Positions 1 through 11,989 of a stretch of 64,000 bases of DNA are shown here, in pieces. Under the pieces are notes generated by a model, which ran no database searches, was not told the DNA's origin, and saw nothing but the letters and a program-made list of their open reading frames with translations. Both the position numbers and the translations under genes were made by a program. The stretch comes from Fratercula arctica (Eukaryota > Chordata > Aves > Charadriiformes > Alcidae): the NCBI GenBank assembly GCA_947846985.1, contig CANTUZ010000001.1, positions 111,121,757 to 111,185,756 on the forward strand, written 5' to 3'. Numbering within the stretch: position 1 is the stretch's first letter; every line of letters starts with the position of its first letter.

Positions 1-7
1 GACCCAC

Positions 8-41
8 CTTTCAGCTACAGGGAAAAACCTGTAGCTGAAAG
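8..41. repeat. Perfect inverted repeat (hairpin), 14 bp arms
   Basis: Positions 8-21 (ctttcagctacagg) and 28-41 (cctgtagctgaaag) are exact reverse complements around a 6-base loop at 22-27 (gaaaaa). A purine-rich GAAA run follows. The motif ctgtagctgaa recurs near 330. An RNA or single strand from here could fold into a stable stem. No T-run follows, and this is not bacterial DNA, so I do not call a terminator. It may be the edge of a mobile element cut by the window start. The symmetry is seen directly; the function is unknown. Confidence 0.9.
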
Positions 42-1454
42 AAAGAAAGAAACAAACAAGAATTTAATATCCTTCTAGCTGTTTCAGTAAGTTATCTGAA
101 GAGATAAAGACCTGTTTGCATTAAGTATGATGTGTTTTGTACGAACTACTTGAAAGAATCTTATGTTAGAAGTCCATACACAATGTCCAACCTGCAGAAA
201 TAGAAGAGAAAGAAACAAAACGCTTGAAACATTGGATAGAAAACATTGTTTGCTTGCCTAAGAATCTGGCTAGTCTATAAATGTCAAAAGTATTATTTCT
301 TACATTATTTGCTACTATAAAATCAAAAGCTGTAGCTGAAGGTTTTTACAGAAAGTTAGAAGAGTTACTGAAGTTTAAATGGCCTTAAGCTCATTAGATG
401 CTTTGGAAAATCTTTGATTTGATATGGTTATTTCATACTAGCTACTCAAACTACCTGTTCTCAAGGTTTAGCTAATTACTAGTCATGTATTTATTTTTGT
501 GCAGCTCAGGGAGCTTTGGCAGTTGTTGAAATTAGGCCAACTTCCCTTACTTGAAAAGTCTGAAATAATAAAACCAAACTCTACCAAGTATGAACCTCAG
601 TGTCAATCTGTGAATTTAGACTTGTGTAAAGTGAAAACAACTGGGAGCACTACTTGAGCTGCCTAGGGCAATAGGGGAAGGAAAAATAAATAACTAGAGC
701 AAATAAGAAGAAAATCGTAATGAACCCCATAAGGGACAAATTAAAATTATTTTAAATTCTTCTTCTTCACCTACGGGCCACGGTCCATCACCATCAAGAG
801 GCTTTCTGCGCCAGGCAGCTTGTGCGGTTTCCCATGCACTGCCGCAGGGATCTCCTGCAGTTCTTGCCATGTTCCCCAGCCCCCGTGGACATCCCCCTGC
901 CCCCGTGAACATCCCCCCACCCGGGCAGCCCAGCACACAGACCCTCTCTGCCTACCGCAGCTGCGGGCAGGGGGAGAGGCAGAACTTGGTGTCCCCAGTG
1001 CCAGCCGTGCCTGCTGTTTGGCCAGCCAAGCAGAACAGGTATCCACGGAGCTCTCAGCGTGCCATTTCTGGAGGTAAATTGCAGGCTCCTTCCCACGCTC
1101 AAGAGGGGAGTTTTGACAATGGACGTAAGAACCTGGTATTCACCGAAGTGCTGCCTTTGTGTAAAGGCTGGTTGCAAGTGGAAAGGTGGAGGGACTGACA
1201 GAGCAAATGCATACATTTTGTTGCCATGAGGAAAAAGGCTTTAGAGGGAGAGAAGAAATTACCGAGTTTCTTGCATTCTTCAGTGTTATAATACATTTTT
1301 GTCCACTCTCAGCTATCAGTTCATTATTTCTGTTCCAGTGCTACCTGCCATGTTATTCAAGTAGCACACAGTAAATTTGTGCTAGGTAGTTTCCCTTCTT
1401 TCTACTATTCGTATTTCCTAAGGAGACAGCACTGTTCTTACAAGAAAAGGCATT
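42..1454. other. Non-coding stretch with one GC-rich patch
   Basis: I see no gene here. The sequence is AT-rich except for a GC-rich, CpG-containing patch at about 815-1075. That patch contains a 20 bp unit present twice in tandem (881-900 and 901-920; 17 of 20 bases match; core ccccgtg-acatcccc). Several overlapping frames of 80-140 codons on both strands cover the patch. They overlap because stop codons are rare in GC-rich DNA, and none resembles a known protein. Confidence 0.7.
881..920. repeat. 20 bp tandem duplication, two copies
   Basis: Positions 881-900 and 901-920 are adjacent copies of a C-rich unit that differ at three bases. This is a small local duplication and too short to be called a minisatellite. 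Confidence 0.75.
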
Positions 1455-1645
1455 TAATTCACAGCCCTGCCACGGGCTCCCTGTGTGACCAGAGACAAGC
1501 CACTTAACCTTTCATTGCTTTGGCTTCCCCATCTCTAAAAAGGGAAGAGTAACAATGCATTTCTTACCCTTTATTCACGTTTGTCTGTTTCGGCTGTATG
1601 CTCTTTTAGGGTGGAGGTTATCTGCACTAAGTTACAGTACTGCAG
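1455..1645 (+). mobile_element. MIR-type ancient SINE
   Basis: The core reads in the order of the MIR SINE family: ctctgccac-like (ccctgccacgggctc), ctgtgtgacc, a degenerate gggcaagtcacttaacct (acaagccacttaacct), and a cttccccatctctaaaa segment matching the MIR 'tttcctcatctgtaaaatggg' block. Downstream, tttgtctgtttcggctgtatgctctt resembles the 'gtctatttagattgtaagctcttt' tail of related amniote elements. MIRs are non-autonomous tRNA-derived elements mobilised by L2-type LINEs and long inactive. This copy is plus-strand, diverged, and lacks a clear tRNA-like 5' part. The boundaries are approximate. Confidence 0.75.
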
Positions 1646-4600
1646 GATTTATCAGCATAAAGATATCAGTTGCTCATGTAAAATAGTTCAGAATTTTTAT
1701 TTTCAGATGAGTTGAAGTTCATCACTATCTGAGCAAGTACGTAATGTTCAAATGCTTTTTTTTTTAAAAAGCAAGTAAATTGCTCCACACTGCCTCTGCT
1801 TACAGATACTCTGCTGTCAGCCTCTAACAGCGGCATTTAAGCAGCGCTGTGCCTGGATTCCGGATTTCTGACAGCTGAGAATCTTACAGCTGGAGAGGGG
1901 ATTAGGGACTGCCTTGTCTCCGAATTCCCCAGCTTTCTTGTTCAGCGCATTGTTAATTTGATTTTAATGTAGACTTGCCGCTGTTATGTTCTTGCTTGAT
2001 GCAGAGTAGTTGTAAGAAACTCAACATTCCTTGTTTCAGCCCAGAATGTGTGGCAATTTGGGGGCTTAAACTGTTAGATTGCTACCACTTTAATCCAGCC
2101 AGCTACTTTTGTATCGCAAAGAAAGAAAAAGAAAAATTGTGTGTACTGGCTGGCTAAGATTCCTGACTCCCTGTTGACATGCACCTAGAATCAAGTACAG
2201 ACCTTCCACCTTCAGCAAGACAATTTGTGACTTTTTTTTGAGGGTTGGGGGAATGGCCATATTCATCCATATTGAGACTTAGCATGGGAAATGGTAGATC
2301 TGCCGAATAACCTTGTGGCAATGGAAGAGCATTTGTCTTTTATGCTATCGACCACACGGTCATGTCTACAGGCTTTACTTAAGGTGCCACAAACACTCTG
2401 GGTTTGTTCTCCCCTATGTGAGCCCCTACCCCTCCAAGACAGCATAGGACAACTGTACCTGGCCTTGAAACTCATTTTGTAGAGTTCAGAAAGGCTGATT
2501 CACCCTTCCTAGTAAATTTATACTAAGATCTTGGGGAAGACAGGGGGAGAAAGTGAGTACAAAGGGCTGTGATGAAGAAATATGTCTCATCCAACGACTA
2601 GTACTGTTGAATTATTAATGTGTTTTCTAACGAAGGCTATAACATGGATGACAAGCACATTAGCAATTAGATATGCCACCACTACGAAAAATACTTTTTT
2701 GCCCTATTCTTTAGACAGCTGGGACTTTCTTATGGCTGAACTTTTAAAAAAGATCTCAGCCTGTACTGAGCTCTTTTCCTGATTTTTTTTTTTTTTTAAT
2801 TTCACTCAGATTTATTCAACATACAAATTTACTAGTACAATCTGAATTTTGTGCCCAAGACTGTGACTTACATTTGCAGAAATAGCAAAGTTCCAAATCA
2901 CAGGCACAATGCAGAAACCATTTTAGAAGGTTTAACTTATATTGCTGATGGCCCAGGTTTCTACGATGTTGGGAGGCTGAATGTTCGTAAGTCCATTCAG
3001 CAACAGAAGGCTGCCTTTGAAGCACAGGTAGGAAAACACAGACTTTAAGAATTTCAAATCCCAGCTTTATTTTTAATCAGCCAAGAGTAGTGGTGTTTTT
3101 CCTTTAATTCTGTCCTCTGTCAGCTCTTTCTGAATAGCTTCTTGCAGAACTGAGCAGACCTGATTAAGTGATAGAGGTACAGCAGAAATTCTCGTGACAT
3201 TCACAAGTATTCACAAAAATCAAAGGCTTAGAGCTGGGTTTTAATTCACACTCAAAAGATGTTAAATGCTATTCATCCTGATTTATAAGTGAAAGGTGGT
3301 TTGTATCAAGTTTGTTTTGATTCACATTTTTCAATGTAAAGCAATCATACCAAAATATGATTTGGAATCAGGTGCATTGCAAAACTAAATAAACCTGCTT
3401 TAATATTAAAAACTTCATTGAATTAAAATGAGAAAATATTTATTTGTACTTTATATAAAGGTGCCCGGTTAGACTGACCTATTCAAAGTTTTACCTGCTG
3501 CTTTGTTCAAAGAGCAATGATGTCACTTCCATAGGAAATAGTTTGGATTTCTTTTTGATCAAAAATTATCTGTGTTAATAAGCATTATGGTTTTCTATAG
3601 AAATAATAGTTTTACAGTTTAACATGCAAGCAGAGGTTCATTTATTCATTCATTTTAGCTAAAAAGACGGAAAACCCCAAATTTTTATAGGGCAAGATCA
3701 CACACACATTCATGTATGAAATAGTTCTATTAAAAAAAACCTGTTACTCAGTGTTGGAGAGGGTGTTATCCTGAAGTCCTGCCTCTTCAGAGCATCCTGG
3801 AAGCTGGGAACTCCCTCCTTACAGAGAATGGTTCCTCTTCTATTAACATGGAAAATGAATGAACCTGCAGTTTTCTTCTCAATGCGAATGCCAGTGTTAA
3901 TGCTACCTTACTTCAGGCATAATTCCTAAACTACTCCTGTGGTCCATAATCACCTGAACCATAACCAAAATCATTTGCTCTCAAAACAAAACAACAAAAA
4001 AAACCAACAAACAGAAGGTAAACACATAATTCTAAATATTTCATTGTAACCACAAATTATCAGAGGAAAACCGTCAAGACTAGAAGCAGCAGAGAAAAGC
4101 TGTTCATTTAGTAAACAGCTGTAGATGGTAAAATGCAATTATCACAAAAGCAAACTTTACTAAGGGGATAACTGTGAGACTGTTGGAGTAAAAGGTCTCT
4201 TTACATTTTTAATCCGACAGGCTGAGTTTTCTCAGGAGAAAACAATTCTTAATAAAACCACAAATGCAGGAGGGTCTTTTCAGCCCTCGTTTTCCACTGC
4301 ACCTCTCGTAACAAGCTTACAAAGCAAATTAAACTTATTTGTTTGCAGTAGTGACCACGTGTGTAGGATGAACAAAAGCCTTGCTCAGTGTTGACTGGCA
4401 AAATAATATAAGCAGATTTTAAAAAATAAATCATTCTTAACTCACAGGCTGAACTACTAATCTGGATTCCAGTTCTTCTTCCAGCCTTTGAAAACTGTTA
4501 TAACTCTTTAAACTGACTTTTAGGGGTAAAGTAGAGTATCCAAGAGGAGTAATCAAAACCAAGTTCATTCCATGACCAGCCTTCTAACCTTAAGCATAGA

Positions 4601-5214
4601 GCTAGGATACAACTAGATATGGGAGATAACAGATGTACCACCTCTTTAAGAGCAACCATACATATGCAATTTCTGCCTATGTTTTCCCTCAAGAGTAATT
4701 TTCTCAGAAATATATTTAATACAGTAAATAATTTCATTGCTACATTTTAAAGGGGAAATATAGTCTTCAGTTTCTACACTTTTATTTAAATATGGCTATC
4801 TCCATCTTTGCCATACTGCTTACAAAACTATTATTGAGAGCTTTATTGGCTTTGTTACTACTCAGTTGCCAAAAATACACTATATGTGAAATTTGGACTG
4901 TGAAAAAGATATCCAAGCATGGGACTGGTGAACAAAAATTCCTAGCCAGGGTCTTCTTAGCTGCTGCCCCTGGATGGGTACAGAGCTCTATTAAAAACAA
5001 TGGGGAGACTCTCATGCAAATGTCAAGGATCAGAGCTGTAGATTGCAAAAGGACAAAGATAAGGTTGATAAGAAATGTTAAAGATGCTTATTTGTTTTCA
5101 AAAAAAATTTTTTTTTTTTACTTTTTTTCTTTTTTTTCTTCACTAAAAAGAATCCAAATGCAGCCCTTTAGGACTAGGGCAAGGTTTGGAATAACCAGAA
5201 GCAATCTGTACTTC
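1646..5214. other. Non-coding stretch, nothing recognised
   Basis: No gene or recognisable repeat family. It is AT-rich with T-runs (about 2782-2798 and 5107-5140) and an A/C-rich run near 3985-4012. A frame of 171 codons starts at 4792, but it passes through the T/A-rich tract and matches no protein I know, so I do not call it. Confidence 0.65.
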
Positions 5215-5545
5215 CACTTGCTTGCTTCCCATGGGAGTAATTCTGTAAATCCCTGCTATGTATGTCTCAGTCCAGTCAGCTTTTTGAAGGTCCAAAAGGT
5301 CTTTTGAGAAAGACTTGGAATTGTTTCATCAGTTTAGCCTGTTCGTTTGGGAACAGGCAGTTTGATGCTCTGAACAGCCGCATTCGTTTCTTGCTTTCCC
5401 AGTCCCCAGGGACCAGAAGTTCTTTGAACCAAGAAATCAGTGGTGTTGCCTGTGTAGTTTATTTAAAGACCAACCTGCTTTTGGTAAGTGACCTTAGCTC
5501 AGCGACAAATGTTTGATTAATAAATCTGATGACATTGCTTCACAT
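5215..5545 (+). repeat. Unclassified dispersed repeat, copy A
   Basis: This segment matches the reverse complement of 9295-9635. The best block is ccaaaaggtcttttgagaa (5292-5310), identical in both copies. It is followed in the same order by aattgtttcatc, ttgatgctctgaac, agtcccca, a shared atcag/atcaatg block, ttattt-aag, and accttag-tcag-gaca. The collinear similarity over roughly 330 bp, with small indels, shows a common origin. I do not recognise the family: it is not CR1, MIR or the LTR seen later in the window. It could be an old LTR, a DNA transposon or a segmental duplication. The short inferred peptides of the two copies are also alike (PKGLLR, NCFI, YLK), so a decayed coding segment is possible. 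Confidence 0.7.
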
Positions 5546-8500
5546 TTCTTACTTGATTCTACTGCTCTTTTTCAGGCAAAGCTCCCACTGTAGTTAAATG
5601 GAGTTATGCTCTGGTAAAGATGATTGCTCTTAATTTAGCACCTGTTCCTTTGCCTATGGATTAGTGGTTTGTTTGTGGCATCTTAATCACCTTTTCTGAT
5701 ATGATTAAGGAGCCACCCTTGTCTTAAGTTTCAGGGCCATAAGACCCTATTGATTTTTAAGCAAACTCCCTGTTGATTTCAGTAAGAAGCTCTACCTTCA
5801 AAATAAAAAGAAGAAAAAAGAAAAAGAAAAAATAATCAATGGCATATTATGGCCCTTGGAAGGTAATCAGGACAGGAGAAATAATTTGAAGATGTTTCAG
5901 GCATTACAAAGGGATTTTGTTTCAAAACATGAGGAAATAAGACTACTGCATTGTCTGAACTATCTTATTGATTGATTTCCAGACACAAACAATGTATAAA
6001 GAACAAATATACAATGTTCATATCTATCTGAGGGAAAGGTAATAAAACCTGCTAAAGTTATGGTGCTAACCATGTCCAAAGCACAGCTACAGCAAAAGCT
6101 GTATGATTGTGAGCTTTGCAAGGGCAGAGAGTGACTGTATTTTCCTCCAGATCAGTTATTTCACAGAAAGACTTGGACATAAAAAGTATCTCTCTTCTAA
6201 CCCATAGTCACTGAGATTTTAAAGTTTTTTCGGGTTTGGGGTTTTTTTTTTTTTTATTTTTTTTTAAATAAAAGTAAATTGCTATTAGTGCACGAAATTT
6301 AGGTCTAGAATACAGTTTTTTAGAAAATCAGAAAAAAGAAATCCTAGGAAATATAGAGAAAACTTTCAGCTTGTATTACGATAAGATTTTTCCAAAGATA
6401 ACAAAAAAAAAAGTACTTAACTGAAAAAATCTTGCATGCTTTTCCTGTAGTTTCATCTCTTGTTGGTCCTGTGAGGACATTGTAATGAGGATCTACAAGA
6501 CTGCAGCAGAGACTGGTTCTCTTCTCCAACAGCATCTCTGAACCTCTCTCTCTCAAAGCCCAACAAAACTTTATGGTGCATTAGCCTGTCAAAAAAAAAA
6601 ATATCTCTAATATATGCTCTTCCATTCCTTGTTCATGTGGTGTTTAGCTTCACTGCAAAATAACTGTCCTCGTTGAGTTATTCTTCACATTAGTGCAGGT
6701 AATTTATTGTGATCACTAGCGTTGTAAATCTATCCGAGCCAAATGGATGATAACTCTCCATCCCACCCAGGAATAGCAGACTTGTATCTAACCAAGCATG
6801 GAGAACAAGGAGAGGCAGCTTGGGTCCACCTGCATCCAGCCGTGCATGTTGTATCAAATAGCAGTCAGACTCATTAGTAAGCCCCTGCTGATACCTTCTT
6901 CCTCCATTTGCTGCTTTTTCTACTCTAACAAAGACTCAAAGAGGGGGTGCACTTGAGCACTACATAAGTCCTTCTTTGCACAGTCTACGGCCTGAATAAG
7001 CACATTTAATCCCTTGCGTACAGACTGAGGTCAAGGCTGTCAAACTACAGTTATATCTCTAAAGCTGAAACTTTCAGTTGCTTCTGTCTGAAATGAAGAA
7101 TCGAGGTCTCTAGATGGGACTATAATAGAAACACTCTCTGTATATTGACATAGGTAGGTCTGTAACGTATGCTCAGCAGTAGGTTATATGTTACCTCTGA
7201 CAATGTCAAACAGTATTATTCTCTCTACTTCTCTTTCTTTATTTGTGCTTGGATAGAAGATATTTGATCTTCCTTCTTTAGGAAGATGAAATTCACATTC
7301 AAATTACATCAAGAGGGGACAGATGTATTCCTTTCATATCCTGGTGTGGTAGTAGCAGTCAGAACCTGGAAGGAAGATTCCTGTCCCTGAAGAGCTTTCT
7401 AAGGATCTTGTATCTTTGCTCCCTCCACCTCACACATGAAATCAACTGCAAAAAAACCTTAAAATTGTGTAAATTGTACAAAGGAAATTAAAAAAAAGAA
7501 GATATTAAAAATTTGGTAGGGTTGGGTTTTTGTTTTTTTGTTTTGTTTTTTTTTTTTAATTTGTGTTGGGTTTGCCAACAAGTCAACAAATAATTATTTT
7601 TATCAAAAAATGTTGTGAAACAAGAAATTAATCTCAATGAACAACTAATTGCTCAAAATGAAAGTTCTATACAATCAACTCCACCCTATGAAAATACGTG
7701 AGCACTTCTGTGATGATTTCTCTCCCAGTCCCCAGGGAGAAATCATTGCATTCAATATGGCACTTTATCCCCCTCCTAACCAGCTGCTATGACTCTCCCA
7801 GCTGCCCCGCAAGGGCACCCCCAGACATACACACACACACACACACTTCCATGGCACAGCTTCCCTAAGAAAATATACAACTCCCAAAATGGGAGAGAGA
7901 GAGAAATTACTTTTCTAACACAATGGTTATGATGCTACCTTTACAGACCTTTCTTCAAATGCTACATGCTGACTATTCAAGGAGAAAAATAAAAATGATC
8001 GAGATGTTATTTTGTCTCAAAGTGAGTCTGAAAATGCAGTAACATCTCCAATAAAACTCTCAAAGAGATTTTCAGCTTGTGGTCCTAGCACACATTCATG
8101 ATCGATGAATAAACCATGGATTCCAAGGTCTGTACAAATTCATGCACACGTTACCCCAGGACTGCTCAAATAATAAAGAAAGGAGCTGTCACAATGTATT
8201 AGCTTACAGATGAGCTTTTGAATGAGCTTTTAACACCAGATATACACAACAGGTTATAATAGTTCCGAAAATGAAGGTTAGTCAGGTAAGTAAAGAGAAT
8301 TCACACAATATGCATTTTAAGACTCTCATACCAGTTTTTCATTTACCTGAGAGACTCAAATGGCTCCTACAGAGCAGTTATGTCAATCCAGAAACGTAGT
8401 ACATTTCAGGACAATGCTGCTCTAAGAAAAAACACATATAAATATTCAGAACATTCCTCACACCACAAGAACCCAATTCAGAATTCAAAGTGAAGCTGGG

Positions 8501-9294
8501 TCCCTAATGCATTGCACTTGGAGATTGGCCTTTCTTGCAGCTCTGAGACCAGCTGAAAGCAAATTATAACATGTGATCCTAGGGAAAGAGGAAACTTTTT
8601 TTTTTTTTATTTGAAACAGAATTCCTCTGGAACTGTGTTTGTAAAATGACCCCTTGAATTTCTTTAAATTTCACATGCATCTCCTTCCTTGAGTAGTAGT
8701 GTTTAGTATTTAATAAGAGGGAGAAAAGGTGATTCCACTTTTTAAAACACTCCTGCTATAGGTGGTGAATTTCAAAGCACTCTTCTTGTTTCTGCTATTA
8801 TCTCAGAGTTCGAATGTCATGGAATAATTCTGCTGTTATTTTTCCATGTTATTTCTTGAGTTAAAAGACCTGACTGCTATACGTTCCAGGGTTGCTGATT
8901 TCCACTGCAATTCTTCTGCTTTCAAGCTTACATAATTTATACTGCTTTTTCTGCCACCTTCATACCCAGCTGTCATATTCTTAAATATTAAAGTAATATA
9001 AGCAACTTTTAGGCATGTTTTATACTTAAAACAATATCATATGGCACACAAAGTCCTTGTGTTGTCAAAGGACAATAAATCACAGACCAGCTTTTTTTCT
9101 TCTTTCAGTTCTGTTTGGCTCCAAGCTAAAGTACCCTGGCATATATTTTATTGTATTGTTTGCATTTGAAAATCGTAGAGAAGCATTATCAAATGTCTCT
9201 GTAATCATACAAGGTGATCTAAGTGAAAGAAAGATCATATAAGCTATTGTCAGAAGCAAAGGACAGGATAGTGAAATGTGATAAAACAAACAAA
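5546..9294. other. Non-coding stretch, nothing recognised
   Basis: AT-rich with no gene. It holds purine-rich runs near 5800-5835, T-rich runs near 6241-6267 and 7528-7558, and a short CA microsatellite (listed separately). The largest open frames are about 70 codons, close to chance for this composition. Confidence 0.65.
7829..7846. repeat. (CA)n microsatellite
   Basis: Nine uninterrupted AC dinucleotides, preceded by an imperfect acat. Likely length-polymorphic. Confidence 0.9.
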
Positions 9295-9635
9295 AGGGGC
9301 AGCAAATGAATCAGAAGAATTACCCCATCGTACTGTGTCTGTCACTGAACTAAGGTTGCACAGCAACAACAAAACTGGCTTCAAATAATCCACCCAGGTA
9401 AGAACATTGATTCTTCAGTTCAAAAAGATGCTGCTCTTTGGGGACTTGATATAAATGCTGGCGTTCAGAGCATCAAAACTGTTTGCTTCAGAAAGGACCG
9501 CTCAGATGGATGAAACAATTCTGAGACCTTCTCAAAAGACCTTTTGGCCTGTTAAGGAGCTGCATGGTATTTGCCGTGCAGCATGGGGATTTGCAAAAGA
9601 GGCTCCCCTGGGGTTGAAACGGCGCGAGCTTTTGA
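9295..9635 (-). repeat. Unclassified dispersed repeat, copy B (inverted)
   Basis: The reverse complement of this segment aligns collinearly with 5215-5545 (see copy A), with identical blocks at 9530-9548, about 9511-9522 and about 9464-9478. The two copies lie in opposite orientation about 3.75 kb apart. Similarity fades beyond about 9635 toward a region reading catgggg...ccatggccatggg. Divergence is high, so the pair is old. The copy B frame is broken by stop codons and small indels relative to copy A. Confidence 0.7.
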
Positions 9636-11989
9636 CTCATGGTAGCCATGGCCATGGGTCTGGCACCCAAGCGTAGGGCAGAGTAAGGAAGCTTTGCAGG
9701 GGAGATGGTTACCCAACACCAAAGACAGATAAGGTAAAAAAGAGGTGCCTGCGACAAGAAAAAGAGACTACATAAAAGAAGGACACAATTTCAAGGGAGC
9801 ACTGGCAGCTCCCTCGCTCTTCTTGAGGTTCTGTCCATGTCAAATGGGCTGAAGAATGGTAGATATTGGGTTTACTCTCCTCTTTCCTCTATAATGTAGG
9901 ATAGATTTTCCTAGAATATAAATAGCCACAAATAAAAAGCAAAGCTTACCATTTCTTGGGCCTCACATGAGATTCCCCCTGACTCTTCTAAAAGATAGCA
10001 TAGTGCTGCACAAGTGGATCACCCAAGTACGTTTTTTTTGCTGTTTCTCTATAGGAAAGTGGGGAGTCCTTTTCGGTCTGTTTCTCTGGAGTTCAAATAA
10101 CTCAGAAGAGAAAGTTGCAGGTAGGTGCTGACTCATACAACTGTCTCTATCCCTTGCTTTTATTTCTGGTTATTTGTTATTATCTTTTATGCCTGCTTAC
10201 CTGTTAATTAGGAAAAAAACGCAACCGACTATTACACGGCATGTGAAGAATTGAGCCCTAACTTAACAAAATTTCTATAGTCAAAGTCTAAAAAAGAAGC
10301 ACCTCAACAATTTAAACATCAGTATATGTCAATAACTTGTAAAAGACAGAAAAAGCTGATTTTCCATACAGAGACTCCTATAGTAAGAATCAAATGAATT
10401 TTTAATACCTTCATTTCCCTTCCCTGGGTGTACAGTGTCTAATCATTGCTGTGCACAAATACAGTAATGAAAATGTAGATAGGTGGTATAAACAAGATAT
10501 TCTTTAAGATATGAAGGGCATTTGTTTTTATTCTGCACTGCTCTTGAGACAGAATAAACATCTCATAGAGAAATGAAAATTATTTTTATGACAAAAGGAA
10601 GAAGGGGTAGAAAAAATTAACTATTTTCCTTCAGAAGGAAAGAAGTTTTCACCTGGGACACTCACATTTCCTAACACAAAGGAACACTAAGTATTAATTC
10701 TGAAATAGCATTCAGACTTTATTACAGCATAGCTTCTTTTTCTAATAGGAGTGGATTGCATTCTGAGTCTTCAAAGCTGCACATGAAATTAGCATCTTAT
10801 TTTAAAACAAGTGAAGAAAATTGCACATTTTCAAATGTTAACTCTGTCTTAAAAGAGAAGCTGCATAGAACTCTACCTAAATGTAGAGTTCTACCTTTGG
10901 GTAGAGTTGCTGTCGTAAGGCTAATTTCTTACAATTATACAGCATCACACAAACCCCTGGGGATACCAATTCTATTATATTTTATTGTTCCCGAGTTCAG
11001 TGAAATTCTTTAAAGAGACCATTTTACCAATCAAGCTAACAGCAATTCTGAAAATGTTGTAGTCATCTGTATTCTTTATTAAGCATACATTTGCTGACTA
11101 AACAAATGACTCTTGTTTATTTCCATAAGATAATAGCTCTGATGCTATATTTGTCTGCAAGTCTATTGCATGATTTGCTGACACAAAGAAAGAAGAGTTT
11201 TGGCAATGAACAAGATCCAACTGCAGAATCAAACCTTAATTTCACAGAACCCACCAGATCACACCTATAAAATGGTTGTATTCTGCTGTTCTTTATTAAC
11301 AACGCTGAACATTTACGTCTGTTAAGATGCATTTCATTACCTCTTCCAAATGCAAATGACTTTCAACCTTTTCAGAGCCGTAAGATTTATTGTACAGTTT
11401 AAAGAATGATTGTGCCTTCTTTCTTATACAAACAGGATTTGTTTTCATGAGTACGTTTCCCAGCAATTTAGTAGTTATAATTCAGCAGGCTTGATATACT
11501 CCTGTAAATATTTGCAAAAGAATTTGAGTAACAGCCCTGGCACATCTACTTTGATTTACTGAGAGATACTTGCAGGAATGCTGCCACGAATCACATTGTA
11601 GTTAGCATTGTTAACTAGTGAAGTAATTACGCAGTTAAAATACCATATGGGGCAGAGAGTAACAGTCTATATCTCTCATTACAAATAAGGAGGTTGTTTT
11701 ATGACAGGACATGGGATGAGAGTTATGGCAAAAGGTAATTTTCATGAGCACATTTTCATCCCCACTCTTCGATGATTATACATCACAAAAAAGGTTATAG
11801 AAGTAATAAACTTAGTGTGAAGATATGAATGTGCCCTAGCATCTGTAGATCAGAGAGGAAATTAAAGTTCCAATCCAAGTTCAGAATGCATATAAGGTTT
11901 TGTAGGACTTTAGCCTTAGAGGTCTTTTCCTCTATTTGAGTGGAAAATAGTCTGTGCTATTAAGGCATCTAAACATCCCTCAAATCACA
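9636..11989. other. Non-coding stretch, nothing recognised
   Basis: No gene. A cataaaag sequence near 9771 followed by a GC-richer stretch resembles the TATA region of some LTRs, but I see no LTR ends and do not call one. One hairpin at 10866-10893 is listed separately. Confidence 0.6.
10866..10893. repeat. Perfect inverted repeat (hairpin), 11 bp arms
   Basis: tagaactctac (10866-10876) and gtagagttcta (10883-10893) are exact reverse complements around a 6-base loop (ctaaat). The half-motif gtagagtt appears a third time at 10901-10908, so the site may have grown by local duplication. Confidence 0.85.

Noticed and set aside
4792..5307. Open frame of 171 codons with a hydrophobic start
   Set aside because: It crosses an A/T homopolymer tract coding for Lys/Phe runs and ends inside repeat copy A. 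No known domain, no supporting splice or promoter context.
9690..9840. Possible LTR U3/R region with a cataaaag TATA-like box next to repeat copy B
   Set aside because: No TG...CA ends and no second copy. The matching neighbourhood of copy A (upstream of 5215) does not share it.
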